DNA of 64,000 nucleotides from Bacillota bacterium (GTDB lineage Bacteria > Bacillota > Clostridia > Acetivibrionales > DSM-2933), in NCBI GenBank assembly GCA_023430975.1, contig JAEYYB010000146.1, positions 1-64,000 of the forward strand, read 5' to 3'. The notes beneath the pieces were generated by a model. That model had not been told where the DNA came from, did no database searches, and saw only the letters and a list, made by a program, of their open reading frames with translations. Shown here one piece after another: positions 8,721 to 17,680 of this stretch (within the stretch, counting starts at the first letter, position 1; each line of letters opens with the position of its first letter). A program made the position numbers and the translations under genes.

Positions 8721-10691
8721 ATGAAAAAGCAAAAGAAAATCTCTGTACTTGTATCTATTTTCTTTCTTATTCAATGTATAAGTTCAGTGTTGTTTGTATC
8801 AACTTCTTATGCAGCTACCACAACATATGAAGCAGAAAAAGCTTTACTTGCACGTGGTGCAGAAATCGTCAATGGGACATATGTGGGTAACCTTGGAAGC
8901 AATTATTTAGACTCAGGCACAATGACCCTGCAAATCAGTGCACCGAGTGCTGGAGTTTATAATTTTGATATTCGTTATTGTTCTGGTAACGACAGAAACT
9001 TATGGATTAGTGTAAATAATAATATAGGCTATAATGCAGGCAACTTTAACTCAGGCTCTTGGAGTACCTGGGCTACAAAGACATGCAGTGTTTATTTACC
9101 GGCTGGAACCAATAAAGTAGTATTTTATAATGATAAAGGGTATGCTCCTAATATAGACAAGATAACAGTAAGTACAGGACAAGTAAACACTGACACTCCT
9201 ACAGTTCCAACCCATGTAGCAGCAAGCTATTCCGGTAATGGTGTAGTTGTAAACTGGTTTGATTCTACAGTAAGTGTATTAAATGCTCCTATTACCTATT
9301 CTATTTATAGAAACGATACACTTATAGGAACTACAAATTACACTACTTTTTCACAAAAGAATGTTTCGTCAGGAGTATATACTTATAAAATAACTGCCAA
9401 ATGTACTTTAAACAATAAGACCTCTGCTCAAAGCTCTCCTGCTGGTGTTATTGTAACTGGAACCCCAGTTTTAAAGAATGCGGATTTTGAACTAAATAAT
9501 AATGATTGGACTAAAAAGCTTGGAAGTTCTGGCACTTCAAATATTCAATTCGAATCTGGAAAAGGCATAAATGGTTCAAATTGTATCAGTATATCCTCAA
9601 CAAAACCGGATCATACGTCTTTAGTACAGACAGTTACTTTACAACCCAATAAACCATATATTCTGTATGCCAGTGTAAAAGCAGAAAACATAAATGTATT
9701 TGAAAATAAAAACGTCGGTCCAACCATCAGTATTTATAATACATGGACACGTGCCGATTCATCTACCATAATCGACAACTATGATTGGAAGCAAATTGTT
9801 TTGAATTTCCAATCCCCTGCCGATGGTGTGGTACAAATAGCATGCAACCTTGGATACTTTTATAACACTTCTACCGGAAAAGCATACTTCGATAATATAG
9901 TATTAGCTCTTGACAACAGCATTGAAAGAAAAGACGGCAGCAATGTGTATCTTAATCTTGAGAAAACAGATATAACTGAAAATATAATTAGCAGTAATAA
10001 TTATTCAAAATGGGTAAATCGCCTTGACTCAGTATACACGAAATATAATGAACTTGTGGGGGGAGTCCCATTTAACGGCAATAAAATTGGTATACAGTCA
10101 GTTCATCAAGAGCCAGGAGGATGGGCAGTATCAGGCAACCCAATTTTATGGGGACAGGGTAATGTAAAAAGCGAATTACAGAACATCAATAATAATGATA
10201 CATGGTCATTTGGGATTTTACATGAAATAGGTCATAATTTCGATATAACATATGCCGGTGCTAATAAGGATAACTGTGGTTGGAATTTTGATGCAGAATT
10301 CTGGGCAAATACAAAAATGTATTATGCTATAGAACAGTTAAATGGAAAGGTTAGTTTGGATTCACAAACATACGTAGGTTCTCAGCTAATGGATTTTTAT
10401 AGATCTAAATACCTGCAGGGTATTGGTAATGCAAGCAAAAGAGAATATAATAATGACTCTCTAACTTTTTGTTTCATACGTATTAAGTCATTTATTGGCT
10501 CTTGGGAACCATTCAAGGCTACATTCAGGGAGTTTTTAACAAAAGGCTATAACCCGTCAACAAGAATCCAAAAATTCGATAAGTTCCTTGAGGTTCTTCA
10601 ATCATACAATAAATCTTCTATTTCTGTTGAGAATACATTTGCTCCAGGAGAACTGAATTTCATACGCAATTATTTTATAAATAATCCATAA
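8721..10691 (+). CDS. Secreted M60-like (enhancin/mucin-type) metalloprotease with carbohydrate-binding modules
   Basis: The ATG at 8721 is chosen because the earlier in-frame ATG at 8706 lies inside the ribosome binding site (GAGGAGG). The 656-residue protein has a signal peptide (cleavage after about SYA), a CBM6/35-like module at about 35-155 (YEAEKA, then the N-rich binding face), a fibronectin-III-like domain at 165-245, a CBM4/9-like jelly roll at 255-400 and a catalytic domain. The zinc motif HEIGH is at residues 501-505 with a downstream Glu at 526, fitting the HExxH plus distant Glu rule of M60-like peptidases, which cut glycoproteins such as mucins. It is likely exported and binds glycans on its target. 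The next genes include another CBM protein. A clear terminator follows. Confidence 0.85.
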   Translation: MKKQKKISVLVSIFFLIQCISSVLFVSTSYAATTTYEAEKALLARGAEIVNGTYVGNLGSNYLDSGTMTLQISAPSAGVYNFDIRYCSGNDRNLWISVNNNIGYNAGNFNSGSWSTWATKTCSVYLPAGTNKVVFYNDKGYAPNIDKITVSTGQVNTDTPTVPTHVAASYSGNGVVVNWFDSTVSVLNAPITYSIYRNDTLIGTTNYTTFSQKNVSSGVYTYKITAKCTLNNKTSAQSSPAGVIVTGTPVLKNADFELNNNDWTKKLGSSGTSNIQFESGKGINGSNCISISSTKPDHTSLVQTVTLQPNKPYILYASVKAENINVFENKNVGPTISIYNTWTRADSSTIIDNYDWKQIVLNFQSPADGVVQIACNLGYFYNTSTGKAYFDNIVLALDNSIERKDGSNVYLNLEKTDITENIISSNNYSKWVNRLDSVYTKYNELVGGVPFNGNKIGIQSVHQEPGGWAVSGNPILWGQGNVKSELQNINNNDTWSFGILHEIGHNFDITYAGANKDNCGWNFDAEFWANTKMYYAIEQLNGKVSLDSQTYVGSQLMDFYRSKYLQGIGNASKREYNNDSLTFCFIRIKSFIGSWEPFKATFREFLTKGYNPSTRIQKFDKFLEVLQSYNKSSISVENTFAPGELNFIRNYFINNP

Positions 10692-10732
10692 TAGGAATAA
10701 TAAGATAATATAATCAAGACTAAGCATTAATT

Positions 10733-10779
10733 ACAGGAAAGACTGCTCAATATAATTACAGCAGCCTTTCCTGTGTTTA
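10733..10779 (+). terminator. Terminator after the M60-like protease gene
   Basis: ACAGGAAAGACTGCT pairs with AGCAGCCTTTCCTGT (one-base bulge or mismatch) across a 12-base loop, followed by a short T-rich tract. Confidence 0.7.
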
Positions 10780-10879
10780 TGAAGCAAAAATAATTTATGG
10801 AGATTGGCAACTTTGTGTAGGTAATTAGTAGCAGTAAAATCAAATTTATATTATAATTTATAAATCAACTAATTTTATT

Positions 10880-11671
10880 TTGAGGGTGATTTATATAGCT
10901 TCAATAAAAAACTACCAGGAAAACTATAAAAAAATATGTGGTTACATACGATCCTCTGCGATTTGTGATGCTGATTATAAAAATATACTTGAGGAATTTA
11001 GTAAACAAGACCTGAAATCTGCTGATATTAACGACGAAGATTTCTTACAGTGGCTGCATTTTAAAGCTGATATTCAGATTTTAAAGTACTATCATAAGAG
11101 TCGAAATGACAAAGACAAGGACAGGAAAAATAAAGTCAGGCAAAAAATAAGATCGACATACGAAAAAATTCATAATATTTATCCTCAAGCTTATAGAAAA
11201 GAAGATATTACCGGCTATTTTATACCCAGTGAATTGCCTTCTTATTTTAAGCTGAAGAAATTTTTCAAGCACTTTTCTGAAGCTGCATATCCTCACCAAA
11301 CCATAACCTTTTGCTATAATTATCTTCTTGATGATTGGGATGCTGCAAAAATAGTCAGAGAGCTATCCAAGACCAGCCTTGATGATTGCCTTGACAGATT
11401 TATCAATAGTTATTCCCAGCAGAGCCAGCTTCCGGTTTTTTTAATAAACTTTTATCTTATAAGCATAAAAGAAGCACTGGGGAAGAGATTAAAAAATATT
11501 ATTTCCTCAGCTGACAGAGTAACTCCTGAAAAGATGTCAAAGTATTTAAACTGGCTGACTGGCTGGACTCAAATAGAATTATATTATGTCAACAACAGTG
11601 TGCATGACGTTTCTGATTGGTGCAGTAAAGTAAGAACCAGAGCAATTAAAAATCTAATAGCTAACATTTAG
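10880..11671 (+). CDS. Unrecognised helical protein, first gene of a three-gene signalling unit
   Basis: About 260 residues, soluble, strongly helical, rich in Lys and aromatic residues. I cannot match it to a named family. Its place directly before a zinc-finger anti-sigma-like gene suggests a sigma-like or partner-switch regulator; the segment HQTITFCYNYLLDDWDAAKI followed by LSKTSLDDCLDRF could be a four-helix regulatory domain, but I see no convincing sigma region 2 or 4. The start is uncertain: the frame opens with TTG at 10880, yet the GAGGGTGAT ribosome-binding-like sequence lies just inside it, which would suit a start one to five codons later (only GTG, ATT or ATA are available). Confidence 0.55.
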   Translation: MRVIYIASIKNYQENYKKICGYIRSSAICDADYKNILEEFSKQDLKSADINDEDFLQWLHFKADIQILKYYHKSRNDKDKDRKNKVRQKIRSTYEKIHNIYPQAYRKEDITGYFIPSELPSYFKLKKFFKHFSEAAYPHQTITFCYNYLLDDWDAAKIVRELSKTSLDDCLDRFINSYSQQSQLPVFLINFYLISIKEALGKRLKNIISSADRVTPEKMSKYLNWLTGWTQIELYYVNNSVHDVSDWCSKVRTRAIKNLIANI

Positions 11672-11695
11672 TTTTTTAAGAAGGGATGTTTTTTA

Positions 11696-12187
11696 ATGCA
11701 TAAGGATTGCTGTCCGACAAATGATATGCTTATCGGGTATTTATCAAACAATTTAGAGCAGGATACCGTTGATAAAATCGAGGAACATATGGCAGATTGT
11801 GATTTGTGTGTTGACAAATACAGAAAAATGTCAGAAATAATGGACACACTTAACGATATCAAGTCATATAAGCATGATTTGAATACAACTGTATATTGTG
11901 ATATAATTTTGTTTCCTGCCGCTGAGTCTGAGGAGATGAGAGGAATCTCCGAAATCATCAGTCAGAACAATAAATTTAAATTAAAATTAATACCGTTTCT
12001 AAATGACAACAGGTATATATTGGAAGTAGAGCTTTTGGATGCAAAAACAGACGGCATGCTTATAATAGAGAATAAGGATGGTATATTATTTAAATCAGAA
12101 ATTATAAATGGTTTTGCATCAGAAGAGTTTAACTCCCAATTTGACTTTAGGGAGATTGTTATCACTTTAGAAAAGAATACATTATAA
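11696..12187 (+). CDS. Zinc-finger anti-sigma-like cytoplasmic protein
   Basis: 163 residues. The N-terminus has CCPTNDMLIGYLSNNL followed by HMADCDLCVDKY, the His-x3-Cys-x2-Cys arrangement of anti-sigma zinc fingers (zf-HC2). Unlike most such proteins it has no membrane helix; the rest (about 75-163) is a beta-rich domain of unknown kind. It starts 24 bases after the previous gene with AGAAGGGA upstream. It could hold the preceding protein inactive in the cytoplasm. It may also be an adaptor to the membrane protein encoded next. Confidence 0.7.
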   Translation: MHKDCCPTNDMLIGYLSNNLEQDTVDKIEEHMADCDLCVDKYRKMSEIMDTLNDIKSYKHDLNTTVYCDIILFPAAESEEMRGISEIISQNNKFKLKLIPFLNDNRYILEVELLDAKTDGMLIIENKDGILFKSEIINGFASEEFNSQFDFREIVITLEKNTL

Positions 12188-12215
12188 GTTTAGTTATAAA
12201 CAATTTGGAGTGGTT

Positions 12216-13970
12216 ATGAAAGTATATTCGTTATTTAATGACTATGGATTTGAACTGGTATCTTTGGAATTTCTACAACCTTCCAGTAATGGCACCAGCG
12301 TGGAAATAACATATCTGAGTAAGGTTCCTGATAATATTAGAAACTCTGTAGATAGAGGGGTCAAGGAAGCTTACTTTTTGCTGTCTAATAAAATAAAAGG
12401 TGTCCCGGATAAAATTGCTGTATGGTGCAGAGGACTGGAAAAGACTGTACATGGTAACAGTGCGGATTTAGCGTATGCAATTGAATTATTCTCACTGATG
12501 TTGCGAGCCGGACATATTAAGGCTGATTTCATCCCATCCATAGTATGTGCAACAGGTGTAATTAATAATATGGGAGAAATTACAGAAGTAAAAGGAATAA
12601 GAGAAAAGCTTATCTCTGCAGCAGGTATATGTAAATATAATGATAAATCCGTAATAATTATACCAAAAGCAAACTTTGAAACATACAGTAAACTTTTAGA
12701 AAATGATGAAGAATTTTCAAGCGTAATGGCAATAACAAATGCAAAGGTTATTCCCGTAGCTTTTTTAAGTGACGTTATTAAAGTGTTCAATATAAAATCA
12801 AAAGAAAATTCAGCAAAATTCAGCTATTTGCAGGTTATTACAGCTTCACTGATTATTACTGCTCTGGCACTTGGGTTCTTTTACTTAAAATCAAAAACGA
12901 ACTCAAACACATCTGAAATGGCTCAAAAAAATGTGCCTACCAGTAGTGCTATCGTTCAAGAGCCTTTAGATACAATTCCACAATCAGCAATAACTCCTGC
13001 AAGTGTTCCAACCGGATCTCAAAATACCATGGTTATAAAAGAAGTCAATGAAACGCCCAAAATCACAGCCCCACAAGTAAAAAACCAAGAACCAACACAT
13101 GTGCCAACCCAGGAACCAAAGGTTAAAGCTGAAAACAAAATATTAACCCCCCTAAAACCAAACATTGAAGATGAAAACAAAACAATAAAACCCAGTTACC
13201 AGCAAAAGTACAATAATAATTTTACAATAACAAAAACATATCCTTCTGCTGAGCAGAAAGATGTTTATACAAATGCTCCAATAATTAAAATATTTTTTCA
13301 AGGATCTGAACTGAAAAAAGGCCCCTCATTTGATAAGATCAGAGTGCAAGGGGATGGCATAAAGGTTCTTAATGTTGAATTAGATCAAAATTTGCAAGCT
13401 ATACTTATAAACACATTAGGTAAGTACAACAACCGAGTGACCATCAGTATTCCTGAGGGAGCTTTGACTGATAATTCCGGAAAAACTAACCTTAGTTATT
13501 CATATAGTTTTATGCCGATAGAGGATCCCCGTTTATCATTTGAAAGTATATCGGATTATAATCTTAATGGGTGGGTTAAATATACATCTGACACCAGTAC
13601 TTCTGCTTTTTCTATAGGCGAAAGCACTTCTGAAGTGCACAGCGGCCTCCACTCAGCTAAAATAACATCCACAGCTGAAACGGTCTCAAGCTACAGCTAT
13701 TATTTTCAAAATTTGAAACCTAACTCAAACTATAGGATAAGCGGTTTTATTAAGACAAGGGAAGTGCAAGGTAAATCAGGAGCTGTGTTGGCAGTTACAA
13801 CCGACAACGATACCATTACCAGCAATCCGGTAACAAATAATAGCAATTGGCGTCTAGTAACAGTGGAGCTGAATTCTGCAGATTCCAAAAAACTTGTTGT
13901 ACAATGTATGCTTCAAGACTCAAAAGGAACTGCTTGGTTTGATGATATAAGCATAGAGGAAATCCCGTGA
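12216..13970 (+). CDS. Membrane protein with N-terminal Lon-like protease domain and extracellular Ig and CBM-like domains
   Basis: The ATG at 12216 has TTTGGAG 5 bases upstream; 584 residues. Residues 1-190 resemble the Lon (S16) proteolytic domain: GNSADLAYAIEL places a Ser at 82 where Lon has its catalytic Ser, and ATGVINNMGEITEVKGIREK places a Lys at 131 where Lon has its catalytic Lys, followed by VIIIPKAN as in Lon. There is no AAA+ domain. A single membrane helix at about 204-224 leads to a Pro/Thr-rich linker, an SbsA-type Ig-like domain (about 335-435) and a CBM4/9-like jelly roll (about 445-584, ending AWFDDISIEE). The expected topology is protease inside and glycan binder outside. 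It is the third gene of the unit with the zinc-finger protein. Confidence 0.75.
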   Translation: MKVYSLFNDYGFELVSLEFLQPSSNGTSVEITYLSKVPDNIRNSVDRGVKEAYFLLSNKIKGVPDKIAVWCRGLEKTVHGNSADLAYAIELFSLMLRAGHIKADFIPSIVCATGVINNMGEITEVKGIREKLISAAGICKYNDKSVIIIPKANFETYSKLLENDEEFSSVMAITNAKVIPVAFLSDVIKVFNIKSKENSAKFSYLQVITASLIITALALGFFYLKSKTNSNTSEMAQKNVPTSSAIVQEPLDTIPQSAITPASVPTGSQNTMVIKEVNETPKITAPQVKNQEPTHVPTQEPKVKAENKILTPLKPNIEDENKTIKPSYQQKYNNNFTITKTYPSAEQKDVYTNAPIIKIFFQGSELKKGPSFDKIRVQGDGIKVLNVELDQNLQAILINTLGKYNNRVTISIPEGALTDNSGKTNLSYSYSFMPIEDPRLSFESISDYNLNGWVKYTSDTSTSAFSIGESTSEVHSGLHSAKITSTAETVSSYSYYFQNLKPNSNYRISGFIKTREVQGKSGAVLAVTTDNDTITSNPVTNNSNWRLVTVELNSADSKKLVVQCMLQDSKGTAWFDDISIEEIP

Positions 13971-13999
13971 TAAAAGATGTTCCTCCAAAGCTTATTTTA

Positions 14000-14030
14000 T
14001 ATATTAAAAGTGTTAATAATCTTTAATATT
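14000..14030. repeat. Solo end of palindromic repeat family 2
   Basis: Bases 14000-14023 are identical to 59581-59604, the left end of a full family-2 element. The segment is itself weakly palindromic (ATATTAAAAG ... CTTTAATAT) and lies between two convergent genes, where it could also act as a weak terminator. Confidence 0.55.
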
Positions 14031-14071
14031 GTTTCCTTTCCCAAATCAAATCATGAAATGCTTTTATCAAA

Positions 14072-16411
14072 TTAAAAAATTTTATTAATGAGTGTAAATA
14101 CTTCCGCTCTCGTTATATTGTTATTGGGTCTAAGAGTTTTATCAGCATAACCTTTTATCCATCCTGATTCAATAGCCCTGTTGTAATAACCCATGGCCCA
14201 CTTGGGTATGTCACTGCTGTCAATAAAATCACTACCCTTAGTATTTGATTCCTTAAGTTTGGCAGCTCTTAAAAGCATAACTAATGCTTCAGCTCTTGTA
14301 ACATTATTTGTGCCTCTAAATGAATTATCCTCGTATCCACTAATAAAACCAAGTTCAAAGGCAGTTGCTACATAGTCTCGTGCCCACAAAGCATTTATAT
14401 CATTAAAACAATCGGTTTTCTTTTCCTTGGGCACAGCCTTTAATACCTTAACAATAATTGTCACAATCTCATACCTGGTTATAGGCTTGTCCGGTCTTAT
14501 GGTTGAATCCGAATACCCGGCTACTATTTTTCTGTCTATCAGACTCTGTATATCATTGAAAGCCCAGTGATCTTTTATATCGCTGATTTTCATAGTCCCT
14601 TCAGGTTTGGATACATCCACAATTTCTATCTTATTTTGTGGGAATTTATCAACAGAACCGCTTTTTCCACTTATTGCGTAACTCCCCTTGTTAATTGATG
14701 GCCCGCTTGTATTATTCCATTGATTTCCACATTCATCCTTATACCAGCTTGTACTTTTTCCATTATCAATAGCTAAATAAGGTGAATCACTTAATATATT
14801 CCTGTATATAACATTACCGGAAGAGTTGTTAAAAACCTCAATGCCGACATTGATATTATTTTCTATTATGTTTTCAGTTAATGTTGTATCTTTTCCCTTT
14901 AGATAAACACCATTTGAATTTAGACATATTTTATTGCCCTTAATAATTGCATCTGCTTCCGAATCGACAAGTATAGCTGCTTCCAGATTGTCATAAATGT
15001 AGTTGTTTTCAATAATCCATTTTTCTCCGCCGATAAATATTCCGGCACGTTTGTTGCCAAAAATCTGGCTCTTTAATACCTTAGTGCCCGTTGTTTTGGT
15101 AAGGCCCTTTACTCCAAATTCTTTGTTATCATGTATTTTACACGATTCAATAGTGTTATTGTCCTGTCCGTTGAAATCTCCCAGATCCACTCCAGTAGTA
15201 TTATTATATATTTCACAATTTTTAATTGTGTTGTCTGACGATGAATCTGTCATATTAATTCCTTCGAATGAGTTATCTTTAATAATACAGTCAAAAATAT
15301 GTATATTGTCTGAGTTTTCTATCTGAATACCTCTTACCCCTCCAATAAGCATTATCCCTGTAATATCTATATTATTGCAGTTTTTCAGAGTCAGAACAGG
15401 CCTCTGCCTGCCTGAAGCATCAATGCTTACCGGATCATTATTTTCTGCAATGATTTTAATGTTTTTGTTGCTAATTATTATATTTTCTTTGTATTCCCCT
15501 TTGGAAATCAAGATGGTACTACCAGGCAGAGCATTACTTACGATATCCTGTATTTTATTCTTACCCGGATAAATATGTATAATATCATTGACCAAATCAA
15601 CTGAAGATGCCGCAACAATTGCAGAAGGTGATGGTTCTGATGTAGCGACAGGTGTGCTGGTAATAACTTCAATGCTGCTTGTAACGGCTATTGTCTCACT
15701 TTTATTAATTGGCAGCGTTGGTGTATCTGCGTTTGTCGTTGCCGGTGTATTAGCAAATGAATTCTTAGCAGTTGGTGTCGGTGTTAATGTGTTTGCCGGT
15801 GATTGTGTAGCAGTTGGTGTTGGTGTATCTTTAGGTGTTGCTGTATTTGTCGGTGTTGGTGTCACAAATGCATCTTCTGATATTATTTTAATGCTGCCGG
15901 GAACAAACTCTGGCTGTGGATCAATCATTACGTAATTAGAATCACCAAATTCGTCAATATGAATTCCGGCAAAATCTTCAATTCTATTATTTAATTCAAT
16001 AGGATAGACTCCCTCTATCCCATTATTTATTTTAAATATCAGTTGAACAAGCTTTCCATCTCGAACGATAGCCATATTAGTAAACGAATTGATGTAATTT
16101 ATAATCAAATTGCCATCATAATCGTTTACCGCAATGGAATCCCCTTTGTGATGTATATCCCCTTCCTGAAATCCCTTAAAAGAAAGACAGGTTGTATCAT
16201 ATTTTAATTTCAATATACCACAAGCAACCCCTATTTGAGGTACATTTTCAAAGTACACATTAACACTGACCTCAGCATCACTTTTATAGCAAACGGAGTT
16301 TGACACTGAGATAGTAAACTTATAATTAGTACGCGAAAATACAACAAAGCAATCCGAAATTGATAGTAAAAATATAAACACAATTAAAATAATACTTAAT
16401 AACTTTTTCAT
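14072..16411 (-). CDS. Surface protein: cohesin-like module, parallel beta-helix and three SLH domains
   Basis: 779 residues. A signal peptide (1-26) is followed by a module at about 30-175 with cohesin-like features (VSVNVYFENVPQIGVACGIL, LKYDTTCLSFKGFQEGDI, LIFKINNGIEGVYPIEL, closing with PEFVPGSIKI). A Thr/Pro/Ser linker spans about 180-275. A right-handed beta-helix of repeated N-x-I-x(2)-N units follows (about 280-580), of the NosD or pectate-lyase type. Three SLH repeats (about 605-779; e.g. DHWAFNDIQSLIDRKIVAGY) would bind cell-wall polymer. A cohesin on an SLH-anchored protein would hold a dockerin-bearing enzyme at the cell surface. GGTGAT upstream of the ATG supports the start. The cohesin call is by remembered pattern only. 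Confidence 0.75.
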   Translation of the reverse strand: MKKLLSIILIVFIFLLSISDCFVVFSRTNYKFTISVSNSVCYKSDAEVSVNVYFENVPQIGVACGILKLKYDTTCLSFKGFQEGDIHHKGDSIAVNDYDGNLIINYINSFTNMAIVRDGKLVQLIFKINNGIEGVYPIELNNRIEDFAGIHIDEFGDSNYVMIDPQPEFVPGSIKIISEDAFVTPTPTNTATPKDTPTPTATQSPANTLTPTPTAKNSFANTPATTNADTPTLPINKSETIAVTSSIEVITSTPVATSEPSPSAIVAASSVDLVNDIIHIYPGKNKIQDIVSNALPGSTILISKGEYKENIIISNKNIKIIAENNDPVSIDASGRQRPVLTLKNCNNIDITGIMLIGGVRGIQIENSDNIHIFDCIIKDNSFEGINMTDSSSDNTIKNCEIYNNTTGVDLGDFNGQDNNTIESCKIHDNKEFGVKGLTKTTGTKVLKSQIFGNKRAGIFIGGEKWIIENNYIYDNLEAAILVDSEADAIIKGNKICLNSNGVYLKGKDTTLTENIIENNINVGIEVFNNSSGNVIYRNILSDSPYLAIDNGKSTSWYKDECGNQWNNTSGPSINKGSYAISGKSGSVDKFPQNKIEIVDVSKPEGTMKISDIKDHWAFNDIQSLIDRKIVAGYSDSTIRPDKPITRYEIVTIIVKVLKAVPKEKKTDCFNDINALWARDYVATAFELGFISGYEDNSFRGTNNVTRAEALVMLLRAAKLKESNTKGSDFIDSSDIPKWAMGYYNRAIESGWIKGYADKTLRPNNNITRAEVFTLINKIF

Positions 16412-16588
16412 TCAAATCACCATTATTATAATTTATTTTTGAAGGTAATTATATCATATTTTAATTAAATTAACCACTGATTTAATGGGCTCTTAATAAC
16501 TATATAACTTTGGAAAGTTTTCAATATATAAAACCAGTAGAGGACTTTCAATTCCAAAACTGTATGAAAATAAAATTTTTGAAAATAG

Positions 16589-16617
16589 TTGATATTATTC
16601 CGATAAGGGAATAATAT
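16589..16617 (+). promoter_or_regulatory. Promoter with overlapping operator-like dyad for the fic gene
   Basis: A -35 TTGATA (16589-16594), a 17-base spacer and a -10 TAATAT (16612-16617). A perfect 10-bp inverted repeat, ATATTATTCC and GGAATAATAT with a 6-base loop, occupies 16592-16617, so a dimeric regulator bound there would cover the spacer and the -10. The product of the next gene has an N-terminal DNA-binding-like domain and is the obvious candidate regulator. Confidence 0.6.
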
Positions 16618-16637
16618 AATAAAGCGAGGTGATTTTT

Positions 16638-17561
16638 GTGGAGTATATTACAACAAAAGAAGCTGCTATAAAGTGGAATATTACTGATAGGCGAGTAAGG
16701 ATACTGTGCTCTGAGGGTAAGATTGCAGGTGCAAGACAAGTAGGACGAACGTGGCTTATACCTTCAGATGCAAATAAGCCGATTGATGAAAGAATAGCAA
16801 GATATAAAAGGCAAACTATAATTAAAAAGAATATAAGTATTTTTGAACAAATAGATAAAAAGAAACAAATTCTAGATAGCCTCCGACCACTAACTGCAGG
16901 AGAGTTAGTAAGGTTGCGGGAAGAATTTTTGATTGAATTTACCTATAATTCTAATGCCATAGAGGGTAATACACTGACGCTGCAGGAAACTGCAATGGTG
17001 CTTGAGGGAATTACAATTGATAAAAAGCCACTTAAGGATCATTTTGAGGTTATTGGACATAAGGATGCTTTCTTATATATATTGCAATTAGTTCAAGAAA
17101 AGGTACCGCTTAGTGAGCGTGTTATCAAGGAAATTCATAGCTTGGTATTGATGAATAGGCCAGAGGATAGAGGGCGGTATCGTAGAATTCCTGTACGTAT
17201 AATGGGTGCAAATTACGAACCACCTCAACCATATTTGGTACCAGTGCAAATGGAACAGCTTATTGAAAAGCATAATAATATGAAATCAACAATGCATGTG
17301 GTGGAAAGTGTTGCCGCTTTTCATTTGCTTTTTGAGGGTGTTCATCCATTTATCGACGGTAATGGCCGTACAGGAAGATTACTTATTAATCTTGAGCTTT
17401 TACAGCATGGATTTCCTGCTATTAATGTTAAATTCACTGACCGCAAAAGATATTATAGCTGCTTTAATAGCTTTTATGATACAGGAAATAGTCAAGAAAT
17501 GACCAGCCTTATTTCAGAGTATGTAGAAGAAATGTTAGATAAATACTTAGAGATACTATGA
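16638..17561 (+). CDS. Fic family protein with N-terminal helix-turn-helix domain
   Basis: The GTG at 16638 has GCGAGG 8 bases before it; 307 residues. The N-terminus (YITTKEAAIKWNITDRRVRI) is a MerR/excisionase-like DNA-binding domain. The Fic core follows, with the active-site motif HPFIDGNGRTGR beginning at about residue 236; these enzymes usually transfer AMP to a hydroxyl side chain of a target protein. An inhibitory-helix motif SNAIEGN (about 105-111) in the same chain fits self-inhibited class II Fic proteins. The promoter dyad at 16592-16617 suggests that it represses its own transcription. It is separated from the next cluster by about 120 bases. Confidence 0.9.
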   Translation: MEYITTKEAAIKWNITDRRVRILCSEGKIAGARQVGRTWLIPSDANKPIDERIARYKRQTIIKKNISIFEQIDKKKQILDSLRPLTAGELVRLREEFLIEFTYNSNAIEGNTLTLQETAMVLEGITIDKKPLKDHFEVIGHKDAFLYILQLVQEKVPLSERVIKEIHSLVLMNRPEDRGRYRRIPVRIMGANYEPPQPYLVPVQMEQLIEKHNNMKSTMHVVESVAAFHLLFEGVHPFIDGNGRTGRLLINLELLQHGFPAINVKFTDRKRYYSCFNSFYDTGNSQEMTSLISEYVEEMLDKYLEIL

Positions 17562-17680
17562 GTTTTCAAAAAGCAAAGAAACTTCTGATGATATCATTAG
17601 GTTTGGTAATGGTAGGGAATAGATCATAATATCTATAGAGCTTTTTTGGAAGTCTATAAAAAACTGTGTTAGGTGTAAAT

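Noticed and set aside
10880..11671. Calling the first gene of the Lon-like unit a SigI-type sigma factor
   Set aside because: The neighbourhood suggests it, but I cannot see sigma region 2 or region 4 motifs in the protein.
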